Assembly (NCBI GenBank): GCA_949948835.1 | Contig: CATLHF010000010.1 | Location: 1 to 62,431, forward strand | Length of the DNA stretch: 62,431 nt | Reading direction: 5' to 3' | From: an uncultured Clostridia bacterium | Lineage (GTDB): Bacteria; Bacillota; Clostridia; TANB77; CAG-508 | In this document: positions 28,756 through 39,024 of the stretch, piece after piece | Layout of the letters: the number at the start of each line of letters is the position of its first letter | How positions within the stretch are numbered: position 1 is the first letter of the stretch | The notes under the pieces: model-generated | Seen by the model: the letters and a program-made list of their open reading frames with translations, nothing else | What the model was told of the DNA's origin: nothing | The model's database searches: none | Position numbers and translations under genes: made by a program

Positions 28756-30141
28756 TTGGCAAATATTGAAAATATTAAAAAATATAAACATGTACATATG
28801 CTTGGAATTGGTGGAGTTAGCATGAGTGGTATTGCTGAAATCTTACATAACTGGGGTTTTAATGTTACTGGTTCAGATGCTTCTCAATCGGAAATCACAA
28901 ATAAACTAATTAGTAATGGAATTAGTATTACCATAGGACATGATTTTGAAAATTTAAAAAAAGCAGATGCCGTTGTTTATACAGCAGCAATTCATGCTGA
29001 TGATCCAGAAATGGTTCTAGCTCATGAACTTGGTATTCCTATGATTGAACGTTGTGACTTTTTAGGAGAATTAACAAAAGCTTTTTCGGATACCATTGGT
29101 GTATCTGGTACTCATGGAAAAACAACCACTACTTCTATGGTATCTGTTTGCTTCTTAAAGGCTAGTAGAGACCCTAACATTCAAGTTGGTGGAATTTTAA
29201 AACAAATTGATGGAAATTACCGAATTGGGAATAGTGATTATTTTATTATTGAAGCTTGTGAATATGTAGAAAGTTTCTTAAAGTTTAGACCAAAAGCAGA
29301 AATTATTTTAAATATTGATAATGATCATTTAGATTATTTTAAGACTTTTGATAATATCAAAAATGCTTTTGTAAAATATGTAAAACTATTACCAGAAGAT
29401 GGATTCTTAGTGCTAAATGCAGATGATAAAAACTGTTTGGATTTAGTAAATCATACTGCTTCTTCTTATGCGACTTATGGAATTGAAAATAAAGATGCTA
29501 ATTTTACAGCTGATAACATTTTATTTGATGATAATGGTTTTGCTGAATTTGATGTATATAAAAATAAAGCATTTTTTGAACATATAAAACTATCTGTTGC
29601 AGGGCTTCATAATGTGTTAAATGCACTTAGTTGTATTAGTTTATGTGACCATTATGGAATTTCAAGTAGTGACATGAAAGATGCTTTAGTAGAATTCACA
29701 GGAGCTCATAGAAGATTAGAATATAAAGGTTCTTATAATAATATTACAGTTTTGGATGATTATGCTCATCATCCAACAGAAATTAAAGCAACTTGTAATG
29801 CACTAAATAACAAAAAGTTTCATGAGTCTTGGGTCATCTTCCAACCTCATACGTATAGTAGAACTAAGAATTTATTAGACGAATTTGCAAGTGCACTTTC
29901 TCAGTTTGACCATGTTATTATTGCTGATATTTATGCTGCAAGAGAATCAAACACTTATGGCGTTTCTTCAAAAGACATTGTAGACCGCATTAATTCAACA
30001 AGAGGCTCAAACCATTGTGAATATATTTCAGACTTTAACGATATTGTTTCTTATGTAAAAGAAAATGCAAAGCCACATGATATTATTTTAACCCTAGGTG
30101 CTGGTAACGTAACAGACTTAGGTCCTATGATATTAGAATAA
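28756..30141 (+). CDS. murC: UDP-N-acetylmuramate-L-alanine ligase MurC
   Basis: Adds L-Ala to UDP-MurNAc in peptidoglycan synthesis. 461 residues: N-terminal Rossmann HMLGIGGVSMSGIAEIL (about 14-30), ATP P-loop VSGTHGKTTTTSMVS (about 115-129), central EACEY, and C-terminal domain DDYAHHPTEIKAT. The start codon is TTG (28756), with AAAGGGG nine bases before. It stands alone, away from any mur/fts cluster. Confidence 0.96.
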   Translation: MANIENIKKYKHVHMLGIGGVSMSGIAEILHNWGFNVTGSDASQSEITNKLISNGISITIGHDFENLKKADAVVYTAAIHADDPEMVLAHELGIPMIERCDFLGELTKAFSDTIGVSGTHGKTTTTSMVSVCFLKASRDPNIQVGGILKQIDGNYRIGNSDYFIIEACEYVESFLKFRPKAEIILNIDNDHLDYFKTFDNIKNAFVKYVKLLPEDGFLVLNADDKNCLDLVNHTASSYATYGIENKDANFTADNILFDDNGFAEFDVYKNKAFFEHIKLSVAGLHNVLNALSCISLCDHYGISSSDMKDALVEFTGAHRRLEYKGSYNNITVLDDYAHHPTEIKATCNALNNKKFHESWVIFQPHTYSRTKNLLDEFASALSQFDHVIIADIYAARESNTYGVSSKDIVDRINSTRGSNHCEYISDFNDIVSYVKENAKPHDIILTLGAGNVTDLGPMILE

Positions 30142-30145
30142 CAAA

Positions 30146-30182
30146 AAGAGAGATTTGGTATACTACCTAATCTCTCTTTTCG
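30146..30182 (+). terminator. Terminator after murC
   Basis: AAAGAGAGATT ... AATCTCTCTTT, 11-bp stem, followed by TTCGTTTT. Confidence 0.85.
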
Positions 30183-30189
30183 TTTTGAC

Positions 30190-30606
30190 TTACCAAAAAA
30201 CGATGCCTTTCGGAAAACTTTGATATGTTGTTGTCATCATTTCTTCCGTCACCCTCATATGCGTATTACTGCGAAAGACGCAGAATTCTTCATTATTATA
30301 AATTCCTACGCATAGATCAGGGTTCACAGCTACTCTGTAGTTGAAGATCTGCTTTGATTTTTCAGACTGAAAAATAAAGAAATATTCTTTCCCATCATCA
30401 ATCTTTTTCTTTGATGCAGGTAAGAAAAGAAGATCTCCATAACACCCTATATCAATAGGTGTACATGTTACCTCTCGATCCTCATTTCGTGTACATGTAT
30501 AATACTTCTTGCTAACATCATCCCGAAAAACGGGAGTACATTTTACAACTCCTCCATTTTTCTTAACCTTTCCAATCATACCATACAGATACATTCCCAT
30601 ACTCAT
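30190..30606 (-). CDS. Hypothetical 138-aa protein, atypical codon use
   Basis: Not recognised. Predicted small beta-rich protein with six cysteines and no signal peptide or membrane segment (GMIGKVKKNGGVVKCTPVF at the N-terminus). Strong RBS AGGAGG. It is isolated between the murC terminator and spoIVB. It uses CGA and an in-phase CGG (30523-30525) as arginine. Skipping that C would end the protein about 20 codons later. As with the ORFs at 2261 and 26079, its codon use is unlike the neighbours and suggests transfer. Confidence 0.65.
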   Translation of the reverse strand: MSMGMYLYGMIGKVKKNGGVVKCTPVFRDDVSKKYYTCTRNEDREVTCTPIDIGCYGDLLFLPASKKKIDDGKEYFFIFQSEKSKQIFNYRVAVNPDLCVGIYNNEEFCVFRSNTHMRVTEEMMTTTYQSFPKGIVFW

Positions 30607-30683
30607 TTCCTCCTATAAGTCTTTGAATGATACATAAGTTACATAATGCATTTTATCATCTTTTCTTCGATTTGTCTATACCC

Positions 30684-31917
30684 CTACTCTGCTTCTCTTG
30701 CTTGTTTTATCATAAGGTCTGCAAATACGGCATAGCCTGCCCCTGGGTCGCCTACTAATACATGTGTTAGTGCTCCTATTACTTTATTGTTTTGAATAAC
30801 TGGGCTTCCGCTCATTCCTTGAATAATTCCTCCTGTTTTTTCTAGGAGTTCCTTATCTGTCACTTTTACTAGCATACTCTTATTATTTTCATTATTATTT
30901 CTGTAAATCTTCTCAATTTCTATTTCGTATTCTTTCTTTTTGCCATCTTCTAAGGTACAAATAATACTTGCTTTCCCTTCTCTTATTTCATCACGTGGGG
31001 CTACTTCCATAGCATCATTTACATTAATGTTTAGGCTTGTGGTATTACTTAGTGTTCCAAAGACACCAAAATCGGTATTTTTGGATATTTGTCCAATGAC
31101 TGTACTATTTTCAATAGAACCTTGGATTTTACCTGGATTTCCTTTTTTGCCTTTCGTGATAGAAATAATTTTTGTGGTTACAAAGTCTCCTTTTGCAATT
31201 TGCAATAGTTTTCCGGTATCTACGTCTTGAATTCCATGTCCTAATGCGGCAAAGGTTTTGGTTGCTGGTTCGTAAAAACTAACGGTTCCAACTCCCGCTG
31301 CTGCATCTCTTACCCACAGTCCTAATTTGTAGTTATTATCACTTCCTTTGGCAGGTATAATACTTGTTTGTAACGTCGTTTCTTCTCTTATATAATCCAC
31401 AGTTACTTTATTTCCTTTTGATGCATTTACTTGGTTAATTAAATCTGCAGTACATGTTACGGTGTTTTGGTTAATAGCGATAATTCTATCTCCTTCTTCA
31501 ATTCCACAGTTTTCATATGGCTTATATCGTGTATTGTTGTCTCCTTCAATTTCTCCCATTCCTACCACTAATACACCGGCTTGTATATAATTTTAATCCT
31601 ACCGCATTTCCTAATGGAACCACATAGGTTTTCGGAATTACGTTTACACTAATATCTTTTAATGGAATGGCTCCAAATAGATTTAATGTATAATCAACTC
31701 TTCCTATTTTATTAGTGTTTTCACCTAAATTACTAGAAACTTGAACTGCCCCATAATTTCCCCCGTTTTTGGTTATACTAACACCAAGAAGTGTTTTAAT
31801 GTTATAATTTTCGCCTTCAAATAGCATAATACTTTTGGGAATGGATGTGATGTTTGCTACATACATAAGTAACAATAATAAAAAACTAATCATAAATATT
31901 TTTCGAAATGTCTTCAT
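30684..31917 (-). CDS. spoIVB: SpoIVB serine protease (S55); read through one CGG +1 shift
   Basis: Forespore-secreted protease that triggers pro-sigma-K processing in the mother cell. The N-terminal frame has a membrane anchor (FMISFLLLLLMYVANITSI) and runs to GLKLYTS, where an in-phase CGG (31576-31578) shifts it. Skipping the C gives LYTSGVLVVGMGEIEG, the start of the PDZ domain, then the S55 protease domain with His in LGHGIQD and catalytic Ser in QGMSGSPVIQ. The total is then 411 codons exactly, normal for SpoIVB. It sits just after the Tad-like cluster. Without the shift it would lose PDZ and protease domains. Confidence 0.9.
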
Positions 31918-31978
31918 TTTGACCTCCGTTATTTTTTATTTATGATTAGTCTTTCCATTTTTTTATTTTTCAAACATG

Positions 31979-33415
31979 TTATTTATGAGTCTTTGTAAAG
32001 TCAATCATTTTTGTTACTTTATCTAACTCATAACGTTCTTTAGCTAATGCTCGGTAATATTCTTTTAATAATGTCGACGATAATTCTTCTAATGAAACAT
32101 CTTCATCTAAAGAATTAACAATACAAGTATAACATGCATATTCTTCACGTTTATATGTGTATTTCGTTTTATTTTCCGCATCTGGTAATCTTCTAAAATC
32201 AATACTCTTATATCCTGTAAGTCCACTACCATTTCTTATTACATTATCGGCAAGTACTGGACAATTAATTCTGTGATATGTATCGGTATTATCGACAAAA
32301 TAAATTGAATTTGGATTAATGTATTGTTTATTTTGTGTACTTGTTACAATGGTATAATTGTTATAAATTTTCGTTCCTACTGGCATTCCTTCCATAAAGC
32401 TTATCATATTCACATTCGTTAATATTTTTTCCCAATCGTCTTCTGTTAAAATTGGCATTTTAAAATTGGAATGTGTTCCTAAGCTTGGAGAATGTTCGTT
32501 ATATACTTTAATCGCATTATTTAGGTTTTCTTGAATGGATAATCTCATAATTTCTCTTTTATGTTGTACAAAATCGGATGCTCTATCTTCTGGATCATTG
32601 TCTGATGAAATGTTTAAAATTTGTTTTCTAGCATATTTGGCATCATCTTGAAATTCTTCATAGCGAGTTCCATCACTTCTTATGGCATTTCCTGGTGTTA
32701 CAAGTGATATTAAACTTGGTTCTTCTTTTAATATCCAATTTGTAAAGTTATAAGCTTCTTGATAATATTTTTTTGCACTATCATTTTCACTTAAGATTAG
32801 ATTATCTCCACCTTTTAGTTTGTAACCTACTACATTTCCATTATTAACTACTAGTTTATTAATATCAATTAAATAGCCTGAATAAGATATATATTTACCA
32901 TTTATGTATCCATAGATTGTTACATAATTGTCTAAAGAATAATTAACTACTATATCGTTGTCTTTGTCTTTTTTATATCTTCCTGTATAATGAATATATG
33001 GTTTTAGGATATGTTCATATCCTGTTTTTTGTTCTCCACTTGCTTCGTAGTTATACTCATGTGGTGAATAAATATAGTACCCATCATATAAAGTAAATAC
33101 GAGTGCTGGTATGTATGGCATAACAGAGTTTGAGCTTGCCCCTGACATACCAAATTTAGTAGCAAGTGATGTTGAAAATGTATTAATTGCAGCTTTAATA
33201 TCTCTTCTTACTGAGTCTGCATTAGTCGAATATTTATTACTAATCGTATTTAGTTCAAATGCAGCAACAGCATCATGTGTTGCTCCCATTAAGGCGGTAT
33301 CATATTTTTGTGCACTTAATACAGTATCCATTTGTATACCAATGTATGCAGATAAAATTAAGGTGACGGGTATTATGATTATTGAAAATATAACTGTCAT
33401 GTTTTGTAATTTCAT
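31979..33415 (-). CDS. Large pilin-like/Tad accessory protein with N-terminal TM
   Basis: 478 residues, not assigned to a named family. One N-terminal hydrophobic helix (about 7-27, VIFSIIIIPVTLILSAYIG), preceded by only a few residues, and a long extracytoplasmic part. The region after the helix is helical (TALMGATHDAVAAFELNT), like TadE/pseudopilin stalks. It contains a CYTC pair near the C-terminus and a Tyr-rich segment (TLYDGYYIYSPHEYNYE). Last gene of the Tad-like operon on the same strand; possibly the tip or adhesin protein. A perfect hairpin lies upstream at 33455-33476. Confidence 0.6.
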   Translation of the reverse strand: MKLQNMTVIFSIIIIPVTLILSAYIGIQMDTVLSAQKYDTALMGATHDAVAAFELNTISNKYSTNADSVRRDIKAAINTFSTSLATKFGMSGASSNSVMPYIPALVFTLYDGYYIYSPHEYNYEASGEQKTGYEHILKPYIHYTGRYKKDKDNDIVVNYSLDNYVTIYGYINGKYISYSGYLIDINKLVVNNGNVVGYKLKGGDNLILSENDSAKKYYQEAYNFTNWILKEEPSLISLVTPGNAIRSDGTRYEEFQDDAKYARKQILNISSDNDPEDRASDFVQHKREIMRLSIQENLNNAIKVYNEHSPSLGTHSNFKMPILTEDDWEKILTNVNMISFMEGMPVGTKIYNNYTIVTSTQNKQYINPNSIYFVDNTDTYHRINCPVLADNVIRNGSGLTGYKSIDFRRLPDAENKTKYTYKREEYACYTCIVNSLDEDVSLEELSSTLLKEYYRALAKERYELDKVTKMIDFTKTHK

Positions 33416-33507
33416 ATCTTATCACCCTCACCTTATCTAATTTTTCTTTTTAATTGGGTCGCATACTATGCGACCCCTACATGATTTTTTTACATTAAAT
33501 AGATACT

Positions 33508-34041
33508 TTATTTTTCGCTTCCGTTTGCCATAACAACACCTGAATGGGAAGCAGATATTTTGTATGTGTCGTTTCCACTAATGCTATAGAAGAAGTTTTT
33601 TAGCATTTGACCAATTGTTGTATTCGTGTTTTTTACATTAACTGATACAATATCTCCTTCTTTTAGCTTCATTGTCTTTGTTTTGCTATTATTAACTTTT
33701 TCTAAAACTTGTGAAGTATATTCTGAATAATAAAGGTTTTCCCCTATTTTATCTCCACTTGTAATTGCTGTTTTTTTACCTGGATTTTCATCTAATACTT
33801 TTACTTCTAATTCTACATCATAACTGTTTCCTGTTGCTGCTAATGTTTGAATATAGGAATCGTAGTTTGCTTGTGTAATTTTTCCAGTTTGACGAACATT
33901 GTCTACAAATTCTACAGTTGCCGTTTGTGCACTCATTTCTGCAATATCATCATTTCTTTCTGATATGGTCATAAGTGGAAACACAAACATTAATATAGCA
34001 GCTAAAAAGATTGCCACAATTGTAATTAATGTATCACCCAT
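33508..34041 (-). CDS. Pseudopilin-like protein of the Tad-like cluster
   Basis: 177 residues with an N-terminal hydrophobic helix (about 4-27, TLITIVAIFLAAILMFVFPLM) and a small extracytoplasmic domain beginning with a TadE-like helix (ISERNDDIAEMSAQTATVEF). It follows the 34056 gene by 14 bp. Likely a minor pilin of the system; unassigned family. Confidence 0.6.
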   Translation of the reverse strand: MGDTLITIVAIFLAAILMFVFPLMTISERNDDIAEMSAQTATVEFVDNVRQTGKITQANYDSYIQTLAATGNSYDVELEVKVLDENPGKKTAITSGDKIGENLYYSEYTSQVLEKVNNSKTKTMKLKEGDIVSVNVKNTNTTIGQMLKNFFYSISGNDTYKISASHSGVVMANGSEK

Positions 34042-34055
34042 TTTAATTCCCCCTT

Positions 34056-34874
34056 TTATACTTTTTCTTGCATAATATAGATAATTTCTAGTTTTTTATT
34101 TCCTCGTATTGTTTCAATCGAGTCCTCTCCATCGGTTAGTGTTTCTCCACTTGTTGCAACTTCAATAAATTTTTCCATAAATGTTCTGTCTTGATATTGC
34201 TTCAAGTTTTTTCCATAGTATGTGATTTGGTAAGAACCATAATCTTTTACATAGTCTTCGCCATTTAAATCAGCTTTAATTCTTTTAACAGTATCCGTAT
34301 CTGGTTCTCCGACCCATGGTGCTACTATATTAACTGAACTTACATCTGTTTGTCCATAATATAATAATCTGTTATGATATGAAAATATTGTTCCTTGTGT
34401 TCCAATATAGTCCATAATATTAACATTTGTACCTAATTGGTTATTTACAACAGATTGCACTTGTTGTAGTCTTTCTTCTACATTGGTATATGCTTGTTTA
34501 GCATCTTCTCCAATTTTTGTTCCCGTTCTTTCCTTGTTCTTAATGGTTTCATTCCAGTTTTGCATAAATCCTTCTGTATAAAGGTCATAACGTACAATTG
34601 GTGTACCATCTGTATCAAATATTGTTACTGCATATTGTTCTTTTGCATAACGATGTATGGTAGGAAGCAAAGTTTCAAAACTAACAATTCTGTCTTCTTT
34701 GGCATTATAATCGCCTTCTTCGGCATAATCGTAAAACGCAGTTTTATCGGTTGCCCTAAATACAGCATCTGCCGTGATTCTTGCTTGTCCTACTACAGAA
34801 AAAGTTAGTGTTATGGCAATTGCAAATACTAATAAACCAAAAGCAATTTTTAGTGCATCAACCGCATTTTCCAT
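34056..34874 (-). CDS. Pilin-like protein, MENA-type N-terminus
   Basis: 272 residues, starting MENAVDALKIAFGLLVFAIA: the same short charged leader and hydrophobic helix as the other pilin-like proteins here, followed by a larger domain (TAFYDYAEEGDYNAKEDRIV ...). RBS AGGAGGA. Probably a minor pilin or a specialised subunit. Confidence 0.65.
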   Translation of the reverse strand: MENAVDALKIAFGLLVFAIAITLTFSVVGQARITADAVFRATDKTAFYDYAEEGDYNAKEDRIVSFETLLPTIHRYAKEQYAVTIFDTDGTPIVRYDLYTEGFMQNWNETIKNKERTGTKIGEDAKQAYTNVEERLQQVQSVVNNQLGTNVNIMDYIGTQGTIFSYHNRLLYYGQTDVSSVNIVAPWVGEPDTDTVKRIKADLNGEDYVKDYGSYQITYYGKNLKQYQDRTFMEKFIEVATSGETLTDGEDSIETIRGNKKLEIIYIMQEKV

Positions 34875-34890
34875 AACACTCTCCTCCTAA

Positions 34891-35322
34891 TTATTTGTTT
34901 CTTGTAATAATAACTTTATTTACCAAACTAGCATTTGAATATTCTAATACTACTTTATAAGTTGCACCTGTATTAATTTGTGCACTATATGCAGACATTG
35001 CATTTGTTTGTAAGTCTTCTGATGTTGCTTCAATTTTTTTGTCTCCATCAATTGAAACTAATTTTCCTTCTATTTCTACATTTGTACCATTATTAGAAAT
35101 AATGTTTCTAATTAAAGCTTTTACATTTGATCCAGAAACTTTCTCTCCTTCATAACTTGTAAAACTTTCATTAAACATTCTTTTTTCATTTTGGCTCATT
35201 TTAGCAATACCTTCTTCTACTCCTCCTAATGCTCCTTGGTATACCATCATACCTACTCCAATTAATAAAATACAGATTAAAATTGCTCCAGCGATTAATA
35301 ACGCTTTTGATGCATTCTCCAT
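34891..35322 (-). CDS. Pilin-like protein, MENASKAL family
   Basis: 143 residues. N-terminus MENASKALLIAGAILICILL, then an extracytoplasmic region with the shared core FNESFTSYEGEKVSGSNVKA ... IISNNG and a C-terminal strand VVLEYSNASLVNKVIIT. One of four paralogues in tandem (34891, 35403, 35894, 36352), consistent with major/minor pilins of one machine. Confidence 0.7.
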   Translation of the reverse strand: MENASKALLIAGAILICILLIGVGMMVYQGALGGVEEGIAKMSQNEKRMFNESFTSYEGEKVSGSNVKALIRNIISNNGTNVEIEGKLVSIDGDKKIEATSEDLQTNAMSAYSAQINTGATYKVVLEYSNASLVNKVIITRNK

Positions 35323-35402
35323 AATCTTTTCCTCCTTTGAATATCTTTTTATTTTTTTATATAAACTTAGATTATTTTAAATCTAAAAGTTAATAACTTT
35401 GT

Positions 35403-35843
35403 TTACTCCTCAATCTGTTCAAATACCACTTTTGAAACTCGTTTGGTTTGCTCGTGGTATTCTATGTTAGTACATTTGAACAAGATTAGATTGAAATTTT
35501 TAATAAATCCATCGGTTCCTACTTTTTGTATAGTTTCCATTTGGTATGTTTTTAGGTCTTTTTCATTTTGTAATTTGATTTCGATTTTTACAGAATTGGT
35601 TTCATTTTCTATAAAGAATCCTTTTTCATCTTGTTTTATTTCGTTTTTTAAGTTTTCATTTGTAGCTTTATTAATAAGGCTTGCTACTTGGGTTCCAAAA
35701 ACTTGTCCTTCTTTATATTTTTCATATTCTGCATTTTCTTTTTGTATTACCATTAAATTTTCTTTGTTTTTTGTAAGTGAAACACTTATTACTATCACTA
35801 TCGTTAAAAACAAAATGCCAAATATAATTAATGTTTTTTTCAT
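35403..35843 (-). CDS. Pilin-like protein, divergent paralogue
   Basis: 146 residues. It differs in the N-terminus (MKKTLIIFGILFLTIVIVIS) but keeps the core YEKYKEGQVFGTQVASLINK and the tail FKCTNIEYHEQTKRVSKVVF of its neighbours. Possibly a minor pilin initiating or priming assembly. Confidence 0.65.
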   Translation of the reverse strand: MKKTLIIFGILFLTIVIVISVSLTKNKENLMVIQKENAEYEKYKEGQVFGTQVASLINKATNENLKNEIKQDEKGFFIENETNSVKIEIKLQNEKDLKTYQMETIQKVGTDGFIKNFNLILFKCTNIEYHEQTKRVSKVVFEQIEE

Positions 35844-35893
35844 GAAAAAGCTTCCTTTCTCATTATACTATTTTTTCTTTATTTTTTCAACTT

Positions 35894-36334
35894 TTATTGT
35901 GCTTTTTTTAACACAATTTGATTGATCTTACCAGTTTCTTTGTTGTAATTCATTTGAATGCATGTAAAATATTGTATTTCATCATTACTTTTAAATGAAT
36001 TACTTTGTATAAAATCATTTAATTCTTTTTCTGTATATTTATTTAATTGTAATTTTCCTCCATTTAATAAAATTGTAACTGCTTCTGCTTCCATTTTTTC
36101 ATTGTGTTGTTTTGCTAAGTTAATCATTGTCACAATATCTTGTGCTGTTAAATCTTTATTTTGAAATCTTTCAAATTTTGTATTGAATTCAGCTACATTT
36201 TTGGTTTCAATATTTTTATCTATTGTATCTGAAAACGAGCCCATTGCATGAAATGCATATACCATAAGGGTTAGTAAGAGTACGCCTAATAATATTTCTG
36301 CTGATATAATTAATGCTTTAGATGCATTTTCCAT
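35894..36334 (-). CDS. Pilin-like protein, MENASKAL family
   Basis: 146 residues: MENASKALIISAEILLGVLL membrane helix, core FNTKFERFQNKDLTAQDIVT MINLA, tail FTCIQMNYNKETGKINQIVL. Glu at about residue 13 of the helix recalls the conserved Glu of type IV pilins, though in a different register. RBS AGGAGGAG. Confidence 0.7.
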   Translation of the reverse strand: MENASKALIISAEILLGVLLLTLMVYAFHAMGSFSDTIDKNIETKNVAEFNTKFERFQNKDLTAQDIVTMINLAKQHNEKMEAEAVTILLNGGKLQLNKYTEKELNDFIQSNSFKSNDEIQYFTCIQMNYNKETGKINQIVLKKAQ

Positions 36335-36351
36335 CTCGTACTCTCCTCCTT

Positions 36352-36891
36352 TTAATAGTCTATTTCATAATTGTTCATTTTTCTTTCTACAAATTTCATG
36401 TAATTTACTCTTCCAGTGGTTTTATGATATTTCACATCCACACAATCAAATACTCTTCTTTTAAAGTCATTAAAAGCATCTGTACTTTGTTTTATTTCAA
36501 TTAATGAATTTTGATTATAAGTTTGTCCCACTTTGAAGGTAACATTGTCTACTTTTTTATTAGTTCCTGTTGTATTATCTTTTTTATAAACAAATCCTTC
36601 TTTCATTTCAAATTCTACTGTCATCATATAGTTTGGTTCTGTATTTTCATATTTTTTGTTATTATCTAATACTTTATTTACAACAGAAATCACTTCTGTT
36701 CCTCGTAATAATTTTTTATGATATGCTTCATATTGTTTATTAAAAGCCTCTAATTGTTCTGCTTCTTCTTTTGCTTCTTCGCTGGCAAAATATCCGCTCA
36801 TACTACCAAAACTATACACTAAAAGTCCAATAATCAGTAAAGCAATTAATATTCCACCCGCAATTAATAGTGCTTTTGATGCATTTTCCAT
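36352..36891 (-). CDS. Pilin-like protein, MENASKAL family
   Basis: 179 residues from ATG 36891 (a longer open frame of 36 more codons overlaps the upstream gene and is not supported). MENASKALLIAGGILIALLI, core FNKQYEAYHKKLLRGTEVIS VVNKVLDNN, tail FDCVDVKYHKTTGRVNYMKF. First of the tandem paralogues, 14 bp after the TadB/C-like gene. Confidence 0.7.
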   Translation of the reverse strand: MENASKALLIAGGILIALLIIGLLVYSFGSMSGYFASEEAKEEAEQLEAFNKQYEAYHKKLLRGTEVISVVNKVLDNNKKYENTEPNYMMTVEFEMKEGFVYKKDNTTGTNKKVDNVTFKVGQTYNQNSLIEIKQSTDAFNDFKRRVFDCVDVKYHKTTGRVNYMKFVERKMNNYEIDY

Positions 36892-36905
36892 CTCGTACCT
36901 CCTTA

Positions 36906-38984
36906 TTACATTGAGCTTGACATAGTATCGAATGCAGATGTCATACTTAACATACCAATTACAACTAATGGAACAATTAAGTATCCTACAAATAAACATA
37001 CCATTGGTGCAAATCCAATTACTTTTCCTATCATTCCTTTTCTAGAGATTAATCTTTCATTTGATTCTTTTCTTTTTTCTTGGTAGTATGCTCTTTCGGT
37101 ATCTAGTTCATCAAATGCATCTCGAATTGGAATTTTCTCTACTGCTGCTTGCAAACTTTCGATAATACGAATTAATTGTATATAAGATACATCATTTTTT
37201 AATTCTTCCAATGCTTCCCAAGCACCAGATTCGTAGTTATTAACACATTTTGTAATTGGCTCTTTAAAGATATTAGCATATCTTTCTAGCCATTCTAATA
37301 TCATTTCTACATTAACTCTCTCAATTTTCATTAACATTAAAATGATTGTTTGGAACTGCATTACTTCATCTTCCATATCCAATTGTCTCATTCTTACTTG
37401 GAACATTAAAACCCAAATTGGTGCCATATATCCTAAGAATGCAAATACTAATGATAATAGCATTTCAAACCATTGGAAATATTCCCCATTAACTACTTTT
37501 AGTTTTACTAAAATGGCTTCAGCATCTGTTTCAATTTCTTTGTCTGTCGCTTCTTCATAATAAGCAGAATGTTTCATCGCATTTTCAATTTGCTTTTGGG
37601 TTGTGTCTGGTTTTCCTTTAAATTGATTTAAGAAATAGTTATGTTTTTCAGTTGTCTTCATAGCTTTTTTCTCATCAATTTCAGACATTTGTCCTAAGAT
37701 ATTATAATCTGTTGTCGGTTGTTCATATATGTACTGAACTGAAATTCTATGTAATTGGTAAAATAAGAATATTGAGATAATACAAGTTGAAACAGCAAGT
37801 ACAATACGGTTCACATATAGCCATTCAATCTTTGTTTTTGATGCGGCATCTTTTAAAAGTCCTGTTATTTTTCTATGGTCCTTTGTTCCTTGTTTTGGCA
37901 TTAGTAAATCAACCAGTTTTTTAAATATCCTATTTTTATATAATTTTGCTTGCCATGGATTTTCTGTATTTTTCATATTTGCGTTGGTAGAAGAATTGTC
38001 TTTTACTTTTCGAATTAATACATAACAAATAAATGTTAAAATTAAAATCAAAGTTTGTACAATTAATCCGCCTTTTCCATCATAAAATTGACTTGTAAAA
38101 CTAAATTGTGATACTGCCCAGTTTTTAACTGGTTCAATAAATAACATTGGCACTGCTGAGATAACAGATAAACTTTGAAATACATAGTCTAATTTATCTC
38201 TTTTTAAAATTTCAATTTGCATTTCTTGTGTAATGTTATTTAAATTTTTTAGGTATAGTGATGCTCCATTTTGGTCTTTTCTATCACCAAATTCTCTTGT
38301 TAAATACGAAATTCCTGCAAATTCTTTTAAATAACTATTTGGTGCAATATCGTAATACTTTTCAAGTTCTGCTTCTGGATCATCCGATATTAATACTTCA
38401 TATATTTTTTCTGCTTGACGAGAAACTTCTACTTCATCGTCTTGTGATACTTGGTAAATTGCTTCTTCAACCATGTTACATTCATGGTAAGCATGTCTAA
38501 TTTCTGCAAAAAAATCAATTTGTTGTTTTAATAATTTGTTATCAATTTTATCTACCATACCATCTATTAAAGTTTCTATCATAAAGATTTCAAAGATTAA
38601 TAAAATTGACATTAATAATGTATTTTGTTTTGCAAACGCAATAATTAGTAAAGTTAATGGAACAATAATTAGTAGTGCATTGGTTAAAATTTTAGCACTT
38701 TGGCGTCTTGTTAAATATTCATCTTCAATATTAATAATTTCAAGTCTTCTTCTTAATTTTATTAAATATCGTTTAAGACCTGGTATTTTAATGTAAATCA
38801 TGTATAGTTTTTGATAAATGACATCTGCTGAAAACCCTTTTGTTTCAACACCTGCTTTTAATGCCATTGCTTGTCTTACATCACTACGATTCATTCTTTT
38901 CATTAAAATAACATAGGCGATAATAACAATAACAAATAATCCTGCTATTCCTAATAGTCCATATAACATAAGCTGATTTGACAT
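36906..38984 (-). CDS. TadB/TadC-like inner-membrane platform protein (double T2SSF)
   Basis: 692 residues with seven or more membrane segments (for example at about 10-27, 110-135, 275-290, 305-322, 380-400, 510-530, 660-680) separated by cytosolic helical regions. The last part (EDEVMQFQTIILMLMKIERV ... RAYYQEKRKESNERLISRKGM IGKVIGFAPM) resembles the T2SSF domain of TadC. It probably merges the roles of TadB and TadC. It follows the CpaF-like ATPase. Confidence 0.65.
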   Translation of the reverse strand: MSNQLMLYGLLGIAGLFVIVIIAYVILMKRMNRSDVRQAMALKAGVETKGFSADVIYQKLYMIYIKIPGLKRYLIKLRRRLEIINIEDEYLTRRQSAKILTNALLIIVPLTLLIIAFAKQNTLLMSILLIFEIFMIETLIDGMVDKIDNKLLKQQIDFFAEIRHAYHECNMVEEAIYQVSQDDEVEVSRQAEKIYEVLISDDPEAELEKYYDIAPNSYLKEFAGISYLTREFGDRKDQNGASLYLKNLNNITQEMQIEILKRDKLDYVFQSLSVISAVPMLFIEPVKNWAVSQFSFTSQFYDGKGGLIVQTLILILTFICYVLIRKVKDNSSTNANMKNTENPWQAKLYKNRIFKKLVDLLMPKQGTKDHRKITGLLKDAASKTKIEWLYVNRIVLAVSTCIISIFLFYQLHRISVQYIYEQPTTDYNILGQMSEIDEKKAMKTTEKHNYFLNQFKGKPDTTQKQIENAMKHSAYYEEATDKEIETDAEAILVKLKVVNGEYFQWFEMLLSLVFAFLGYMAPIWVLMFQVRMRQLDMEDEVMQFQTIILMLMKIERVNVEMILEWLERYANIFKEPITKCVNNYESGAWEALEELKNDVSYIQLIRIIESLQAAVEKIPIRDAFDELDTERAYYQEKRKESNERLISRKGMIGKVIGFAPMVCLFVGYLIVPLVVIGMLSMTSAFDTMSSSM

Positions 38985-39024
38985 TTTAACGTTTGCACCT
39001 CCTTTGCTCTATTTCTTTTGTGTT

